A DNA stretch of 7,648 bases from Oscillospiraceae bacterium (GTDB taxonomy: Bacteria; Bacillota; Clostridia; Oscillospirales; Ruminococcaceae). The stretch is from the NCBI GenBank assembly GCA_029068025.1, contig JAIEDJ010000161.1, positions 1-7,648 on the forward strand, in the 5' to 3' direction. The notes under the pieces are model-generated. The model did no database searches. It was not told the DNA's origin and saw nothing but the letters and a program-made list of their open reading frames with translations. This document shows positions 1 to 5,189 of this stretch, piece by piece. Each line of letters opens with the position of its first letter. The first letter of the stretch is position 1. A program made the translations under genes and the position numbers.

Positions 1-616
1 TATCGTAATCGCTCCGAAGCTCGGCGGCAGCATCCTTGTCGGCGCGTCCCTTGGGGAAATCCACGCCGTTTTCCATGACGACAAAATCGCCCTCATAGCC
101 CAGGCTCTTAAGGTTTTCTCCGGCGCCGCGGCTTACCGTCCACACCTCGTCGCACGCGGAGATGTTTCCGACGACAAATTTGATCGCCGCCTGTGCCATA
201 GCGTCATTTGGCAGCGCGCGGTGGATATCAACGTCGAACTTTGTGTGATAAGTCATAATAATGGGGACGTTGGTCTTTTCACGGAGAACACGCGCCATTA
301 CCGTCGACGCAAACGGACAGTGACTGTGAATGATGTCGAATTCGGCAGCCTTAAGCCCGTCCAGTGCGCTGCTGGAAAAAGGGTATCCCATGCGGTACCC
401 GCACATTTTTTCTGTAATGCTCACGCTGCGGTAGCGCACAACATCATAAGGGAATTTATCCTCCTCCGCGTTGGGGTTGGTGGGAGTAACGACGGTAGCT
501 TGTCCAAGTCCGTTTGTTATGATATCGGCGTAATTTGTGACAACGTTTACAACGCCGTCAATAAGCGGCGGAAACGAATCGTTCATCAAGCATACGTTTA
601 GATTTTTGTCCAGCAT
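1..616 (-). CDS. GT4-family glycosyltransferase, N-terminal part (runs off the left edge)
   Basis: The reading frame starts at the ATG at 616-614 and stays open to position 1, giving 205 residues; the C-terminal half lies outside the window. The protein begins MLDKNLNVCLMNDSFPPLIDGV, the nucleotide-binding loop typical of GT-B fold, family 4 glycosyltransferases. It continues with IIHSHCPF (about residue 95), IMTYHTKFD (about 120) and a VWTVSRGAGENL segment, all usual in the acceptor-side Rossmann domain of GT4 enzymes acting on lipids or sugars (diacylglycerol glucosyltransferase, PimB and BshA relatives). The donor-binding EX7E domain is not visible, so donor and acceptor cannot be named. 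GAGG lies 7 nt before the ATG, and a strong vegetative promoter lies about 70 bp upstream, so it is transcribed independently of sigF. Family assignment is confident; substrate is unknown. Confidence 0.88.
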   Translation of the reverse strand, partial: MLDKNLNVCLMNDSFPPLIDGVVNVVTNYADIITNGLGQATVVTPTNPNAEEDKFPYDVVRYRSVSITEKMCGYRMGYPFSSSALDGLKAAEFDIIHSHCPFASTVMARVLREKTNVPIIMTYHTKFDVDIHRALPNDAMAQAAIKFVVGNISACDEVWTVSRGAGENLKSLGYEGDFVVMENGVDFPKGRADKDAAAELRSDYD

Positions 617-685
617 AGAAAAACCTCATTTTGTGAATTAATTAAATAGTAAAAGTTAAAAAATCTGTAAATTTTCCATATTATC

Positions 686-714
686 ATTATAACTTATATT
701 TAATGTTAAATCAA
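686..714 (-). promoter_or_regulatory. SigA-type promoter of the glycosyltransferase gene
   Basis: On the minus strand a TTGATT -35 box (714-709) is followed by exactly 17 bp and a perfect TATAAT -10 box (691-686), in a very AT-rich stretch. Transcription would begin near 679, giving a leader of about 60 nt that includes the GAGG site just before the start codon at 616. Confidence 0.75.
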
Positions 715-806
715 GAGGTTTTTCAAAAAATGTTAATTTTTTGTTAAGTTTTTTAAAATGTGGATCTTTACGCCCAAGCCAAAGACAACATTTTAATGGT
801 GCAGGA

Positions 807-943
807 GAAATTTCAAAAAGCGGTTCCACGCGGCGGAGCCGCATTATGCACGCATTATGCGCTGCGCGCAAAAAGCTGCGCAAAACGCTAACGTAGCCGT
901 GGGGACCGGTTAGGCGGGATTTGCCCGCCGGTTTTGAAATTTC
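807..943. repeat. 137-bp inverted-repeat element, MITE-like or long structured hairpin
   Basis: The ends are a perfect 12-bp inverted repeat, GAAATTTCAAAA at 807-818 and its complement at 932-943. The repeat continues imperfectly inward (CGGTTCCACG near 821 against CGTGGGGACCG near 899). Internal hairpins include GCGGC-GGA-GCCGC near 830-842 and GGCGGG-ATTTG-CCCGCC at 913-929. The motif CGCATTATGC occurs within it next to a second GCATTATGC. GC content and style differ from the AT-rich promoter beside it. No open frame is credible. It lies between sigF and the glycosyltransferase gene. No target-site duplication is obvious, so mobility is only a possibility. Confidence 0.55.
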
Positions 944-1033
944 TTATAGATCAACAGCCCCTCGTCAGCATTTAAAAACCAGCCACGATCAACATGCCAT
1001 ACCCAAGCACAAGCGCCCAAGCTAAGATCAACT
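944..1033. other. Intergenic stretch downstream of sigF, no gene
   Basis: This 90-bp stretch holds three exact copies of GATCAAC (949-955, 987-993, 1026-1032), with a near copy AATCAAC at 1037-1043 inside the sigF end. No U-tract terminator for sigF is visible here. The nearest strong structures are in the inverted-repeat element at 807-943. The meaning of the heptamer is unknown. Confidence 0.35.
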
Positions 1034-1684
1034 TTAAATCAACTGCTCCCTCAGCCCCTCCAACAGCCGCCGTTCGCGTCTGGAAACGCCAACCTGCGTC
1101 ATACCGAGGATCTGAGCGGTCTCGGACTGCGTTTTCCCGCGGTAATAGCGCAGAACCAGCAGGTCTCTGTCCTCGTCGGGCAGCCCGTCAAGGCACTGAC
1201 GGAGCGCGAGCTTGTCTATTATAGCGTTCTCGCCGCTCTCGGACGGAAGATCGAACTCTCCGCCGTCCTCGGCGCAGGTCAGCGACAGAGTGGGAGTTCC
1301 CGCCGCGACTGCCTCCGCTGCTTCTTCGGGAGTCACTCCGAGATATTCCGCAAGCTCCGAGATCGTCGGCTCGCCGCCGCTTTTGCACAGCTCGTCACGG
1401 GCGCGCGCCGCCCTCACGGAAAGCTCCTTGAGCGAACGGCTCATCTTCACGGAACCGCCGTCGCGGAACAGACGCTTTATCTCGCCGAGTATTACGGGAA
1501 CGGCGTAGGTTGAAAAGCACAGCCCCCGAGATTCGTCAAAGTTGTCGCACGCCTTGACAAGCCCGACGCTTCCCGCCGAGAACAGATCCTCATAATCTAT
1601 CCCGCGCCCCCGGAAGCGATTTGCCAGCGAGTGGACAAGCGGCAGATTGCGATTGATAAATTCATCTCGGGTCAACTTGCTCAC
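1034..1684 (-). CDS. sigF: RNA polymerase sporulation sigma factor SigF (SpoIIAC)
   Basis: This is the forespore-specific sigma factor of early sporulation, held inactive by SpoIIAB. At 216 residues it has region 2 (DYEDLFSAGSVGLVKA near 30-45; FSTYAVPVILGEIKRLFRD near 57-75), a region 3 segment with SRSLKEL near 82-88, and a region 4 helix-turn-helix (TQSETAQILGMTQVGVSR near 185-202). The FSTYAVP/GEI-R and SRSLKEL signatures match SigF/SigB-type factors. The start is GTG at 1684-1682; the same frame has no earlier start before a stop at 1774-1772. The gene overlaps the end of spoIIAB by 23 bp, suggesting translational coupling. The N-terminus is about 20-40 residues shorter than Bacillus SigF, but the conserved core is intact. 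Confidence 0.93.
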   Translation of the reverse strand: MSKLTRDEFINRNLPLVHSLANRFRGRGIDYEDLFSAGSVGLVKACDNFDESRGLCFSTYAVPVILGEIKRLFRDGGSVKMSRSLKELSVRAARARDELCKSGGEPTISELAEYLGVTPEEAAEAVAAGTPTLSLTCAEDGGEFDLPSESGENAIIDKLALRQCLDGLPDEDRDLLVLRYYRGKTQSETAQILGMTQVGVSRRERRLLEGLREQLI

Positions 1685-2123
1685 CCTTGCCCCGGATCTT
1701 TTTCTCCAGGTAAACGCTTGTCCCGCTGCCGACAGCCGACCGCACGCGCACCTTGTCCATAAAGCTCTCCATCATTGTAAACCCAAGTCCCGACCTCTCC
1801 TCGTCCTCGGGCGCGGTGGTAAACGTCGGCTGCATTGCCGCGGCAACATCGGGAATACCCCTGCCCCTGTCCTTTACCTGTATGTAAAGCACCCTGTCCG
1901 AGTACAGACGCATGGTCATCTCCACTTCGCCGCTTCCGTCTCTGTATCCGTGAACTATCGCGTTTGTTACCGCCTCGGAAACGGCGGTCTTTATCGCGGC
2001 GATCTCCTCCACGGTCGGATCGCACTGCAGCGCGAACGCTGCCGCGGCAGACCGCGACAAGCCCTCATTGCGTGATATAGCCGGGAATCTCACCCGACAT
2101 TCATTAATTACACTTCGTTTCAT
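1662..2123 (-). CDS. spoIIAB: Anti-sigma F factor and serine kinase SpoIIAB
   Basis: A GHKL/HATPase-type protein of 153 residues that binds and inhibits SigF and phosphorylates SpoIIAA. Visible motifs are the N-box EAVTNAIVHGY (residues 50-60), the G1 box DRGRGIPD (85-92), the lid with FTTAPEDEERSG (101-112), the G2 box GLGFTMM (112-118) and a GT pair (134-135). These match Bacillus SpoIIAB in order and spacing, and the length is near the usual 146. AAGGAG stands 5 nt before the ATG at 2123. The gene overlaps sigF at its 3' end but is separated by 307 bp from spoIIAA, which in Bacillus is directly adjacent. Confidence 0.95.
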   Translation of the reverse strand: MKRSVINECRVRFPAISRNEGLSRSAAAAFALQCDPTVEEIAAIKTAVSEAVTNAIVHGYRDGSGEVEMTMRLYSDRVLYIQVKDRGRGIPDVAAAMQPTFTTAPEDEERSGLGFTMMESFMDKVRVRSAVGSGTSVYLEKKIRGKGEQVDPR

Positions 2124-2144
2124 ATTTACTCCTTATTTTAATTT

Positions 2145-2245
2145 GCAATTTGCGAACCGGCGAGCAAAGCTCGCCTAGCCAAGCGGCGCGGCAGGCTAGG
2201 CTCCGCTGCGCCCATCCTGCCGCGTCGCTTGCTTTCGCAAATTGC
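2145..2245. repeat. 101-bp inverted-repeat element between spoIIAA and spoIIAB
   Basis: A perfect 12-bp inverted repeat, GCAATTTGCGAA at 2145-2156 and its complement at 2234-2245, encloses nested GC-rich hairpins. These are GGCGAGC-AAA-GCTCGCC (2159-2175), CCTAGCC/GGCTAGG (2174-2180 with 2194-2200), and a 13-bp near-perfect pairing of 2183-2195 with 2216-2228. Some are mutually exclusive. The unit looks like a small non-autonomous element or a large RNA hairpin in the spoIIA transcript, lying 22 bp upstream of the spoIIAB start. Confidence 0.6.
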
Positions 2246-2430
2246 CTGCGTGTTTAAAGCATTGCACTTAGCGTGAGATCCTTTGCTGCGCCTTTATTAC
2301 GTTGATCTTGTCTGCGGGTTTATAAACCGGGTTTCCAAAGAGCAGTGTTTTGTGCAAAACGCATAATGCGAGCCCTTTGGCGGGGGTGGGGCGAAGCCCC
2401 CACGCTCTCCACCTCTTTGTATAGATATGG
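2246..2430. other. Remaining gap between spoIIAA and spoIIAB, structured, no gene
   Basis: No coding frame is supported. It contains the 12-bp perfect palindrome GGTTTATAAACC (2317-2328), the hairpin CGCAT-A-ATGCG (2360-2370; its reverse complement also occurs at 851-861), and a GC-rich stem-loop GTGGGG-CGAAGC-CCCCAC (2386-2403). The stem-loop lies 28 nt past the spoIIAA stop and is not followed by a U-run on the minus strand, so it is not a classical terminator. It could limit read-through or stabilise the upstream message. Confidence 0.45.
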
Positions 2431-2727
2431 TTAGATAAGCACATTTGACAACCCCGATATTTTTATTACCTCGGCGATCTCGCGGCGGGCGTTCTTTATC
2501 AGCAGCTCGCCGCCGACGGCACGAACAGATTTGAGCCGCCCTAATATCAATCCTATGCCCGAGCTGTCCATAAAACCGACGTTCTCCATATCAATGACGA
2601 TCAGCTCGGGACGCGACCGCGAGATAACATCATCAAGCTCGGTGCGCAGCTCGCGAGCGGCGTGATGATCGATATCGCCTGAGATCGCGGCGGTTATCCG
2701 GTTGCCGTCATTATATATTTTCAGCAT
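2431..2727 (-). CDS. spoIIAA: Anti-anti-sigma factor SpoIIAA (STAS domain)
   Basis: A 98-residue STAS-domain protein that frees SigF by binding SpoIIAB when unphosphorylated. It carries SGDIDHHAARELR (residues 16-28), the phosphorylation loop GFMDSSGIGLILGR (51-64) and a C-terminal GGELLIKNA...ISGLSNVL segment, matching Bacillus SpoIIAA throughout. By alignment the serine phosphorylated by SpoIIAB is Ser55 (first serine of DSSG). A G-rich Shine-Dalgarno site (GGGGGAG) ends about 9 nt before the ATG at 2727. It is the first gene of the spoIIA cluster. Confidence 0.95.
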   Translation of the reverse strand: MLKIYNDGNRITAAISGDIDHHAARELRTELDDVISRSRPELIVIDMENVGFMDSSGIGLILGRLKSVRAVGGELLIKNARREIAEVIKISGLSNVLI

Positions 2728-2751
2728 ATAATATATCTCCCCCTTATAAGA

Positions 2752-2795
2752 AATTCGCGGCAGTGCGGCTCTGCAACCCCGCCCCGCCGCGAATT
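2752..2795 (-). promoter_or_regulatory. Stem-loop in the spoIIAA leader
   Basis: Perfect 10-bp arms, AATTCGCGGC (2752-2761) and GCCGCGAATT (2786-2795), with a 24-nt GC-rich loop. In the minus-strand transcript the hairpin ends about 25 nt before the spoIIAA start codon, just upstream of its Shine-Dalgarno site. It could affect translation or mRNA stability; no ligand-binding class is recognised. Confidence 0.45.
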
Positions 2796-2872
2796 CGTCC
2801 GTGCTCCGCCGTCCTCACTCCGTATTCCCGATAAAATGACAGCGCTTGGTGAGCGAAGCCTTCAACACCACT

Positions 2873-2878
2873 ATTATA
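2873..2878 (-). promoter_or_regulatory. Possible extended -10 promoter for spoIIA
   Basis: The minus strand reads TGCTATAAT, a perfect -10 box with the TGn extension, about 145 bp upstream of spoIIAA and downstream of the neighbouring operon's terminator. No good -35 box is present at 17-18 bp. In Bacillus the operon uses SigH; I found no convincing SigH promoter here, so this assignment is tentative. Confidence 0.35.
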
Positions 2879-2964
2879 GCATGTCCGCCGCGCCGAATTT
2901 GTCGTTATGCGGCAGCGAAATTTATTTCTTTCGGAAAGCCTGTGTCGCGCTGTGTCTTTTTCTG

Positions 2965-3003
2965 AAAACAAAAAAAGATCTTCCCCAAAATTTGAGGAAG
3001 ATC
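2965..3003 (-). terminator. Rho-independent terminator of the rtcB / RNA array / DUF2828 operon
   Basis: On the minus strand an 8-bp stem GATCTTCC/GGAAGATC (3003-2996 with 2984-2977) with an 11-nt loop is followed at once by seven T residues and more T-rich sequence. It begins 17 nt after the DUF2828 stop codon and closes that transcription unit. Confidence 0.9.
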
Positions 3004-3020
3004 CCTGCTTATAATAAAAC

Positions 3021-4490
3021 TCAGCCGACCATGGCGTATCTTTCGCTCTCCACCGCTCTGTTCATTATGATCTCGGGGGAGATCTCTCCGCCCATCACCA
3101 TATCGAACAGCGCGGGAGTGAAGCCCGAAACAAGCGCTGTGCCGCTGTCCTTGAACCTTACGGGAACGTTGTTCCCGAAGCTGTTCACATTCCAGAAAAC
3201 AACGTCGGGCAGCTTGTAGCCGTACTGCCTGAACTTGGCTTTCATGGTATCGTACAGTGTGAGATCGTTTCCGCTCTCCACGCAGTTGTCGAACTCCATA
3301 TCCGAGATAACAAAGATCTTTTCGGGCAGCTCCTCCTGCTTTGCCTTGCCGTTTACGGCAGTAGCGAGTATCAGGTTGAACACAGCCTCGAGATTTGTGT
3401 TGGACACCTCGTTGAACGTAGCGCAGTAACGCGCCTTTTCCACAATATTGCTGCCCTTGACCTCGATCATTCGGGGAGTGCGCGAGAACGTGATAAAGTG
3501 ATCTGCAAACGCGCCCTTGTTATGCTCCGCGAAGTAGATACCCAGCGAGAGCGCAACGTCTATGGGTCTTGTACCGCCGCGGGGCGACCAGCACATAGAA
3601 CCCGAACCGTCCACGACGGCTATGGCATTTCCGTTCTCGCCGTAAACGGGGAGATTTTTCCAAGTGGCATCGAGCGCAAGCTTCTCCTCGTTGGAGATCT
3701 CCATTCCAAGGCACTTGCAGATTATCTCATAAGGGAACAGTACCGAGGTGTTGAGCTTAGCCTTGCCGCTGTTTACGGCGTTCAGGTAGTCTATGTAGCG
3801 CTCGTTGTCGTTGCGGATAAATGCCTTTCTGTACTTGAACATTGCGCAAGAAGGCTGCTTCGAGTAATCGAACGTGTAATCACGCTCGCGGAGACGGTTC
3901 TCCAGAATATCCGAGTAAGCGCGAAGCTCCGACAAGATTTTTCTGTAATTTCTCTCGGAGTAACCGAGCCGTGCAGCCACGTCGCGCGCCGCGTTTCTTG
4001 TTGCCTTAGAAGACGCGTTCACCGAGGGAAGCCACTTTGCAAGCAGCGAGACCTTGCCGCCCTTACGCATGGAAGCAATGTCGGCGTTAAGCCGCTCGCG
4101 GATCACGTCCATTGCCTTATCCGCACACTGAGTATCGAGCAGAACGAGCAAGTCGTCATATCTGCCGAACTCCGCTATGTAAGGGATATTCCGCTCCACA
4201 GCCTCTGGCGCGAACTGCGCGAGAGCCTTCACGGCAACTCTGAAAAATCTGCGCTCACCAAGACCGCCTCTTGCGTCACGAGCGAAGAAAACGATCTTCA
4301 AAGTCTTAACGGGATCCTCGGCGTAAGCGCGTGTTACCACAGCCGCGATATCCTCCTCCGAAGCCCCGCGCATAGCGCCCGCCGCAAAGAACAGATCAAG
4401 GCAGAATGTGCCGCTGGAGCGGTTAGTTACCGCGCCGTTCTGGGTCAAAGTTTTGCCGGAATTCTTGATTATATTATCCAAAAAGCTCAT
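3021..4490 (-). CDS. Ro60-like DUF2828 protein with C-terminal von Willebrand A domain
   Basis: A 489-residue cytoplasmic-looking protein, with no signal peptide or membrane segment. The N-terminal part is alpha-helical with DUF2828 signatures: NGAVTNRSSGTFCLDLFF (about 18-35), FFARDARGGLGERRFFR (68-84) and IPYIAEFGRYDDLLVLL (102-118). The C-terminal part is a vWA domain with an intact metal site: DGSGS (294-298), Thr365 in NTNLE, and Asp397 in ISDMEFD. DUF2828 proteins share the helical-ring-plus-vWA plan of the TROVE protein Ro60, which binds Y RNAs and misfolded RNA. The start is set at 4490, because GGAGG (4500-4504) lies 9 nt before it; an in-frame ATG at 4511 precedes that site. It is the last gene of the operon, directly after nine Y-like RNA modules, which makes it their likely partner. 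RNA binding is inferred. Confidence 0.88.
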   Translation of the reverse strand: MSFLDNIIKNSGKTLTQNGAVTNRSSGTFCLDLFFAAGAMRGASEEDIAAVVTRAYAEDPVKTLKIVFFARDARGGLGERRFFRVAVKALAQFAPEAVERNIPYIAEFGRYDDLLVLLDTQCADKAMDVIRERLNADIASMRKGGKVSLLAKWLPSVNASSKATRNAARDVAARLGYSERNYRKILSELRAYSDILENRLRERDYTFDYSKQPSCAMFKYRKAFIRNDNERYIDYLNAVNSGKAKLNTSVLFPYEIICKCLGMEISNEEKLALDATWKNLPVYGENGNAIAVVDGSGSMCWSPRGGTRPIDVALSLGIYFAEHNKGAFADHFITFSRTPRMIEVKGSNIVEKARYCATFNEVSNTNLEAVFNLILATAVNGKAKQEELPEKIFVISDMEFDNCVESGNDLTLYDTMKAKFRQYGYKLPDVVFWNVNSFGNNVPVRFKDSGTALVSGFTPALFDMVMGGEISPEIIMNRAVESERYAMVG

Positions 4491-4499
4491 ATTAATTAA

Positions 4500-4504
4500 C
4501 CTCC
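4500..4504 (-). promoter_or_regulatory. Ribosome binding site deciding the DUF2828 start
   Basis: GGAGG on the minus strand, 9 nt upstream of the ATG at 4490 and only 11 nt downstream of the 3' arm of RNA module M8. Cleavage or protein binding at M8 could therefore alter translation of the Ro60-like protein. Confidence 0.75.
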
Positions 4505-4515
4505 ATTTCATTTTT

Positions 4516-4605
4516 CAAGACAGCATTTTTCCTCAACGGAATTACTCCGAAGCGGCGGGACTTGAACCCGCAGTCACCAATCTTATTTTTGCTGTTGCTG
4601 TCTTA
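4516..4605 (-). ncRNA. RNA module M8, T-arm-bearing (permuted tRNA-like)
   Basis: Closing stem TAAGACAG / CTGTCTTG (4605-4598 with 4523-4516), spacer CAA, CAGCA at 4594-4590. The stem can extend two further pairs inward. Inside is a perfect T-arm, GCGGG-TTCAAGT-CCCGC (4571-4555), followed by a short acceptor-like hairpin CGGA-GTAAT-TCCG (4549-4537). No clear D-arm follows. It is the last module before the Ro60-like gene. Confidence 0.8.
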
Positions 4606-4619
4606 TTTTAATTAAAATT

Positions 4620-4695
4620 CTCGGCTCGTAATTCCTTATACGGCGCTGAAAAAAACGCTCTTCCGTATCCCTCGGATAATGCTGCGTGAGCCGAA
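4620..4695 (-). ncRNA. RNA module M7, hairpin type
   Basis: Closing stem TTCGGCTC / GAGCCGAG (4695-4688 with 4627-4620), spacer ACG, CAGCA at 4684-4680. Interior hairpins TATCC-GAG-GGATA (4678-4666) and ATACGG/CCGTAT (4668-4663 with 4643-4638) overlap by three bases, so they may alternate. It shares a 26-nt repeat with M4 (4677-4702 against 5014-5039) that differs only in a 4-nt block, pointing to duplication. No T-arm. Confidence 0.78.
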
Positions 4696-4715
4696 TTATT
4701 TATGCTTTAATGCTG

Positions 4716-4798
4716 CACGACCGCTTATCGGGAGTTGAACCCATGGCAAGCCTTGCCATGAAAGCTGTCATTGCCCAAAAACTGCTGTATCGGTCGTA
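4716..4798 (-). ncRNA. RNA module M6, T-arm-bearing
   Basis: Closing stem TACGACCG / CGGTCGTG (4798-4791 with 4723-4716), spacer ATA, CAGCA at 4787-4783. Inside is a long palindromic hairpin, CATGGCAAG and its complement (4760-4752 with 4750-4742), then a T-arm-like GGG-TTCAACT-CCC (4742-4730). At 83 nt, with a 7-pair acceptor-like stem, it superficially resembles a linear tRNA, but it lacks a D-arm and a normal anticodon arm. Another CAGCA follows its 3' end. Confidence 0.75.
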
Positions 4799-4814
4799 AT
4801 TGCATTTCATTATT

Positions 4815-4872
4815 CAAGGCGCTGTAAAAATCATTATGGTTATGAGTTTTAATGACTGCTGCAAGCGCCTTA
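4815..4872 (-). ncRNA. RNA module M5, hairpin type
   Basis: Closing stem TAAGGCGC / GCGCCTTG (4872-4865 with 4822-4815), spacer TTG, CAGCA at 4861-4857. The interior is a simple AT-rich hairpin, either AAAA.TCAT/ATGA.TTTT with a 7-nt loop or TCATTA/TAATGA. It shares 13 identical bases (GCGCTTGCAGCAG) with M1. No T-arm. Confidence 0.78.
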
Positions 4873-4890
4873 ATTTTTGCCCTGATTTTT

Positions 4891-4940
4891 ACCGCGGAAC
4901 CGGCTCCCCAAGCCTCGGAGATATGGTCTCTCCGGGCGGT
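4891..4940 (-). ncRNA. Three-helix RNA element between M4 and M5
   Basis: A stem ACCGC/GCGGT (4940-4936 with 4895-4891) encloses two hairpins, GGAGA-GACCATA-TCTCC (4933-4917) and GGCT-TGGGG-AGCC (4914-4902), giving a compact three-way junction. A third hairpin, AAGCCG/CGGCTT (4962-4957 with 4948-4943), lies just upstream. There is no CAGCA motif or U.G-based stem, so it is not a standard module. It may be a processing signal, a separate RNA or a decayed module. Confidence 0.45.
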
Positions 4941-4962
4941 ATAAGCCGTATTCCGGCGGCTT

Positions 4963-5032
4963 CTCGGCTTGATTTTCATACGGGACCCGTAACCGGGCTG
5001 TCCGTGTCAGAATTAATGCTGCACAAGCCGAA
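4963..5032 (-). ncRNA. RNA module M4, hairpin type
   Basis: Closing stem TTCGGCTT / AAGCCGAG (5032-5025 with 4970-4963), spacer GTG, CAGCA at 5021-5017. The interior forms ACGGAC/GTCCCGT with one bulged C, topped by CCG-GTTA-CGG. It is close kin of M7, from which its closing stem differs by a compensatory U-A for C-G exchange. No T-arm. Confidence 0.8.
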
Positions 5033-5047
5033 TTATTTACTTAAATA

Positions 5048-5150
5048 CTCGTCGCCTTTTTTGCTGCTCTACCTCTTGAGCTACGAAGGCAATGCCCCGA
5101 CGGGAATCGAACCCGCGACACGCTAAATCTTTACTGCTGCAAGCGACGAA
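5048..5150 (-). ncRNA. RNA module M3, circularly permuted tRNA mimic (YrlA-like)
   Basis: Closing stem TTCGTCGC / GCGACGAG (5150-5143 with 5055-5048), spacer TTG, CAGCA at 5139-5135. Inside, in order, are a T-arm GCGGG-TTCGATT-CCCGT (5116-5100), a closed acceptor-like stem CGGGGC-ATT-GCCTTCG (5099-5084), TA, and a canonical D-arm GCTC-AAGAGGTA-GAGC (5081-5066) with the GG pair of tRNA D-loops. The 3' tRNA half thus precedes the 5' half, and the closing stem sits where the anticodon arm would be. This is the arrangement known from bacterial Y RNAs. It is the most complete tRNA mimic of the array. Confidence 0.87.
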
Positions 5151-5189
5151 AAATGTAAAGCCCAATTATGAGCGGCACTGTCAGCCGCA

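Noticed and set aside
913..929. Terminator for sigF at the GGCGGG/CCCGCC hairpin
   Set aside because: The U-run lies only on the plus-strand side (TTTT after 930). On the minus strand, where sigF is transcribed, no U-tract follows, and it is over 100 nt from the stop codon.
2781..2815. SigH-type promoter (AGGA ... GAAT) upstream of spoIIAA
   Set aside because: On the minus strand AGGA and GAAT are separated by 15 bp, about 2-3 bp shorter than the SigH consensus spacing, and the surrounding bases match poorly.
2744..2971. Small minus-strand open frame in the spoIIA leader
   Set aside because: It overlaps the operon terminator and leader hairpin, has no Shine-Dalgarno site, and its translation shows no family features.
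4711..4715. A tenth CAGCA motif just after M6
   Set aside because: The eight bases before its 3-nt gap have no complementary 3' arm downstream, so it does not define a closed module. The CAGCA at 5063-5067 inside M3 was set aside as well, since it lies within M3 after the D-arm.
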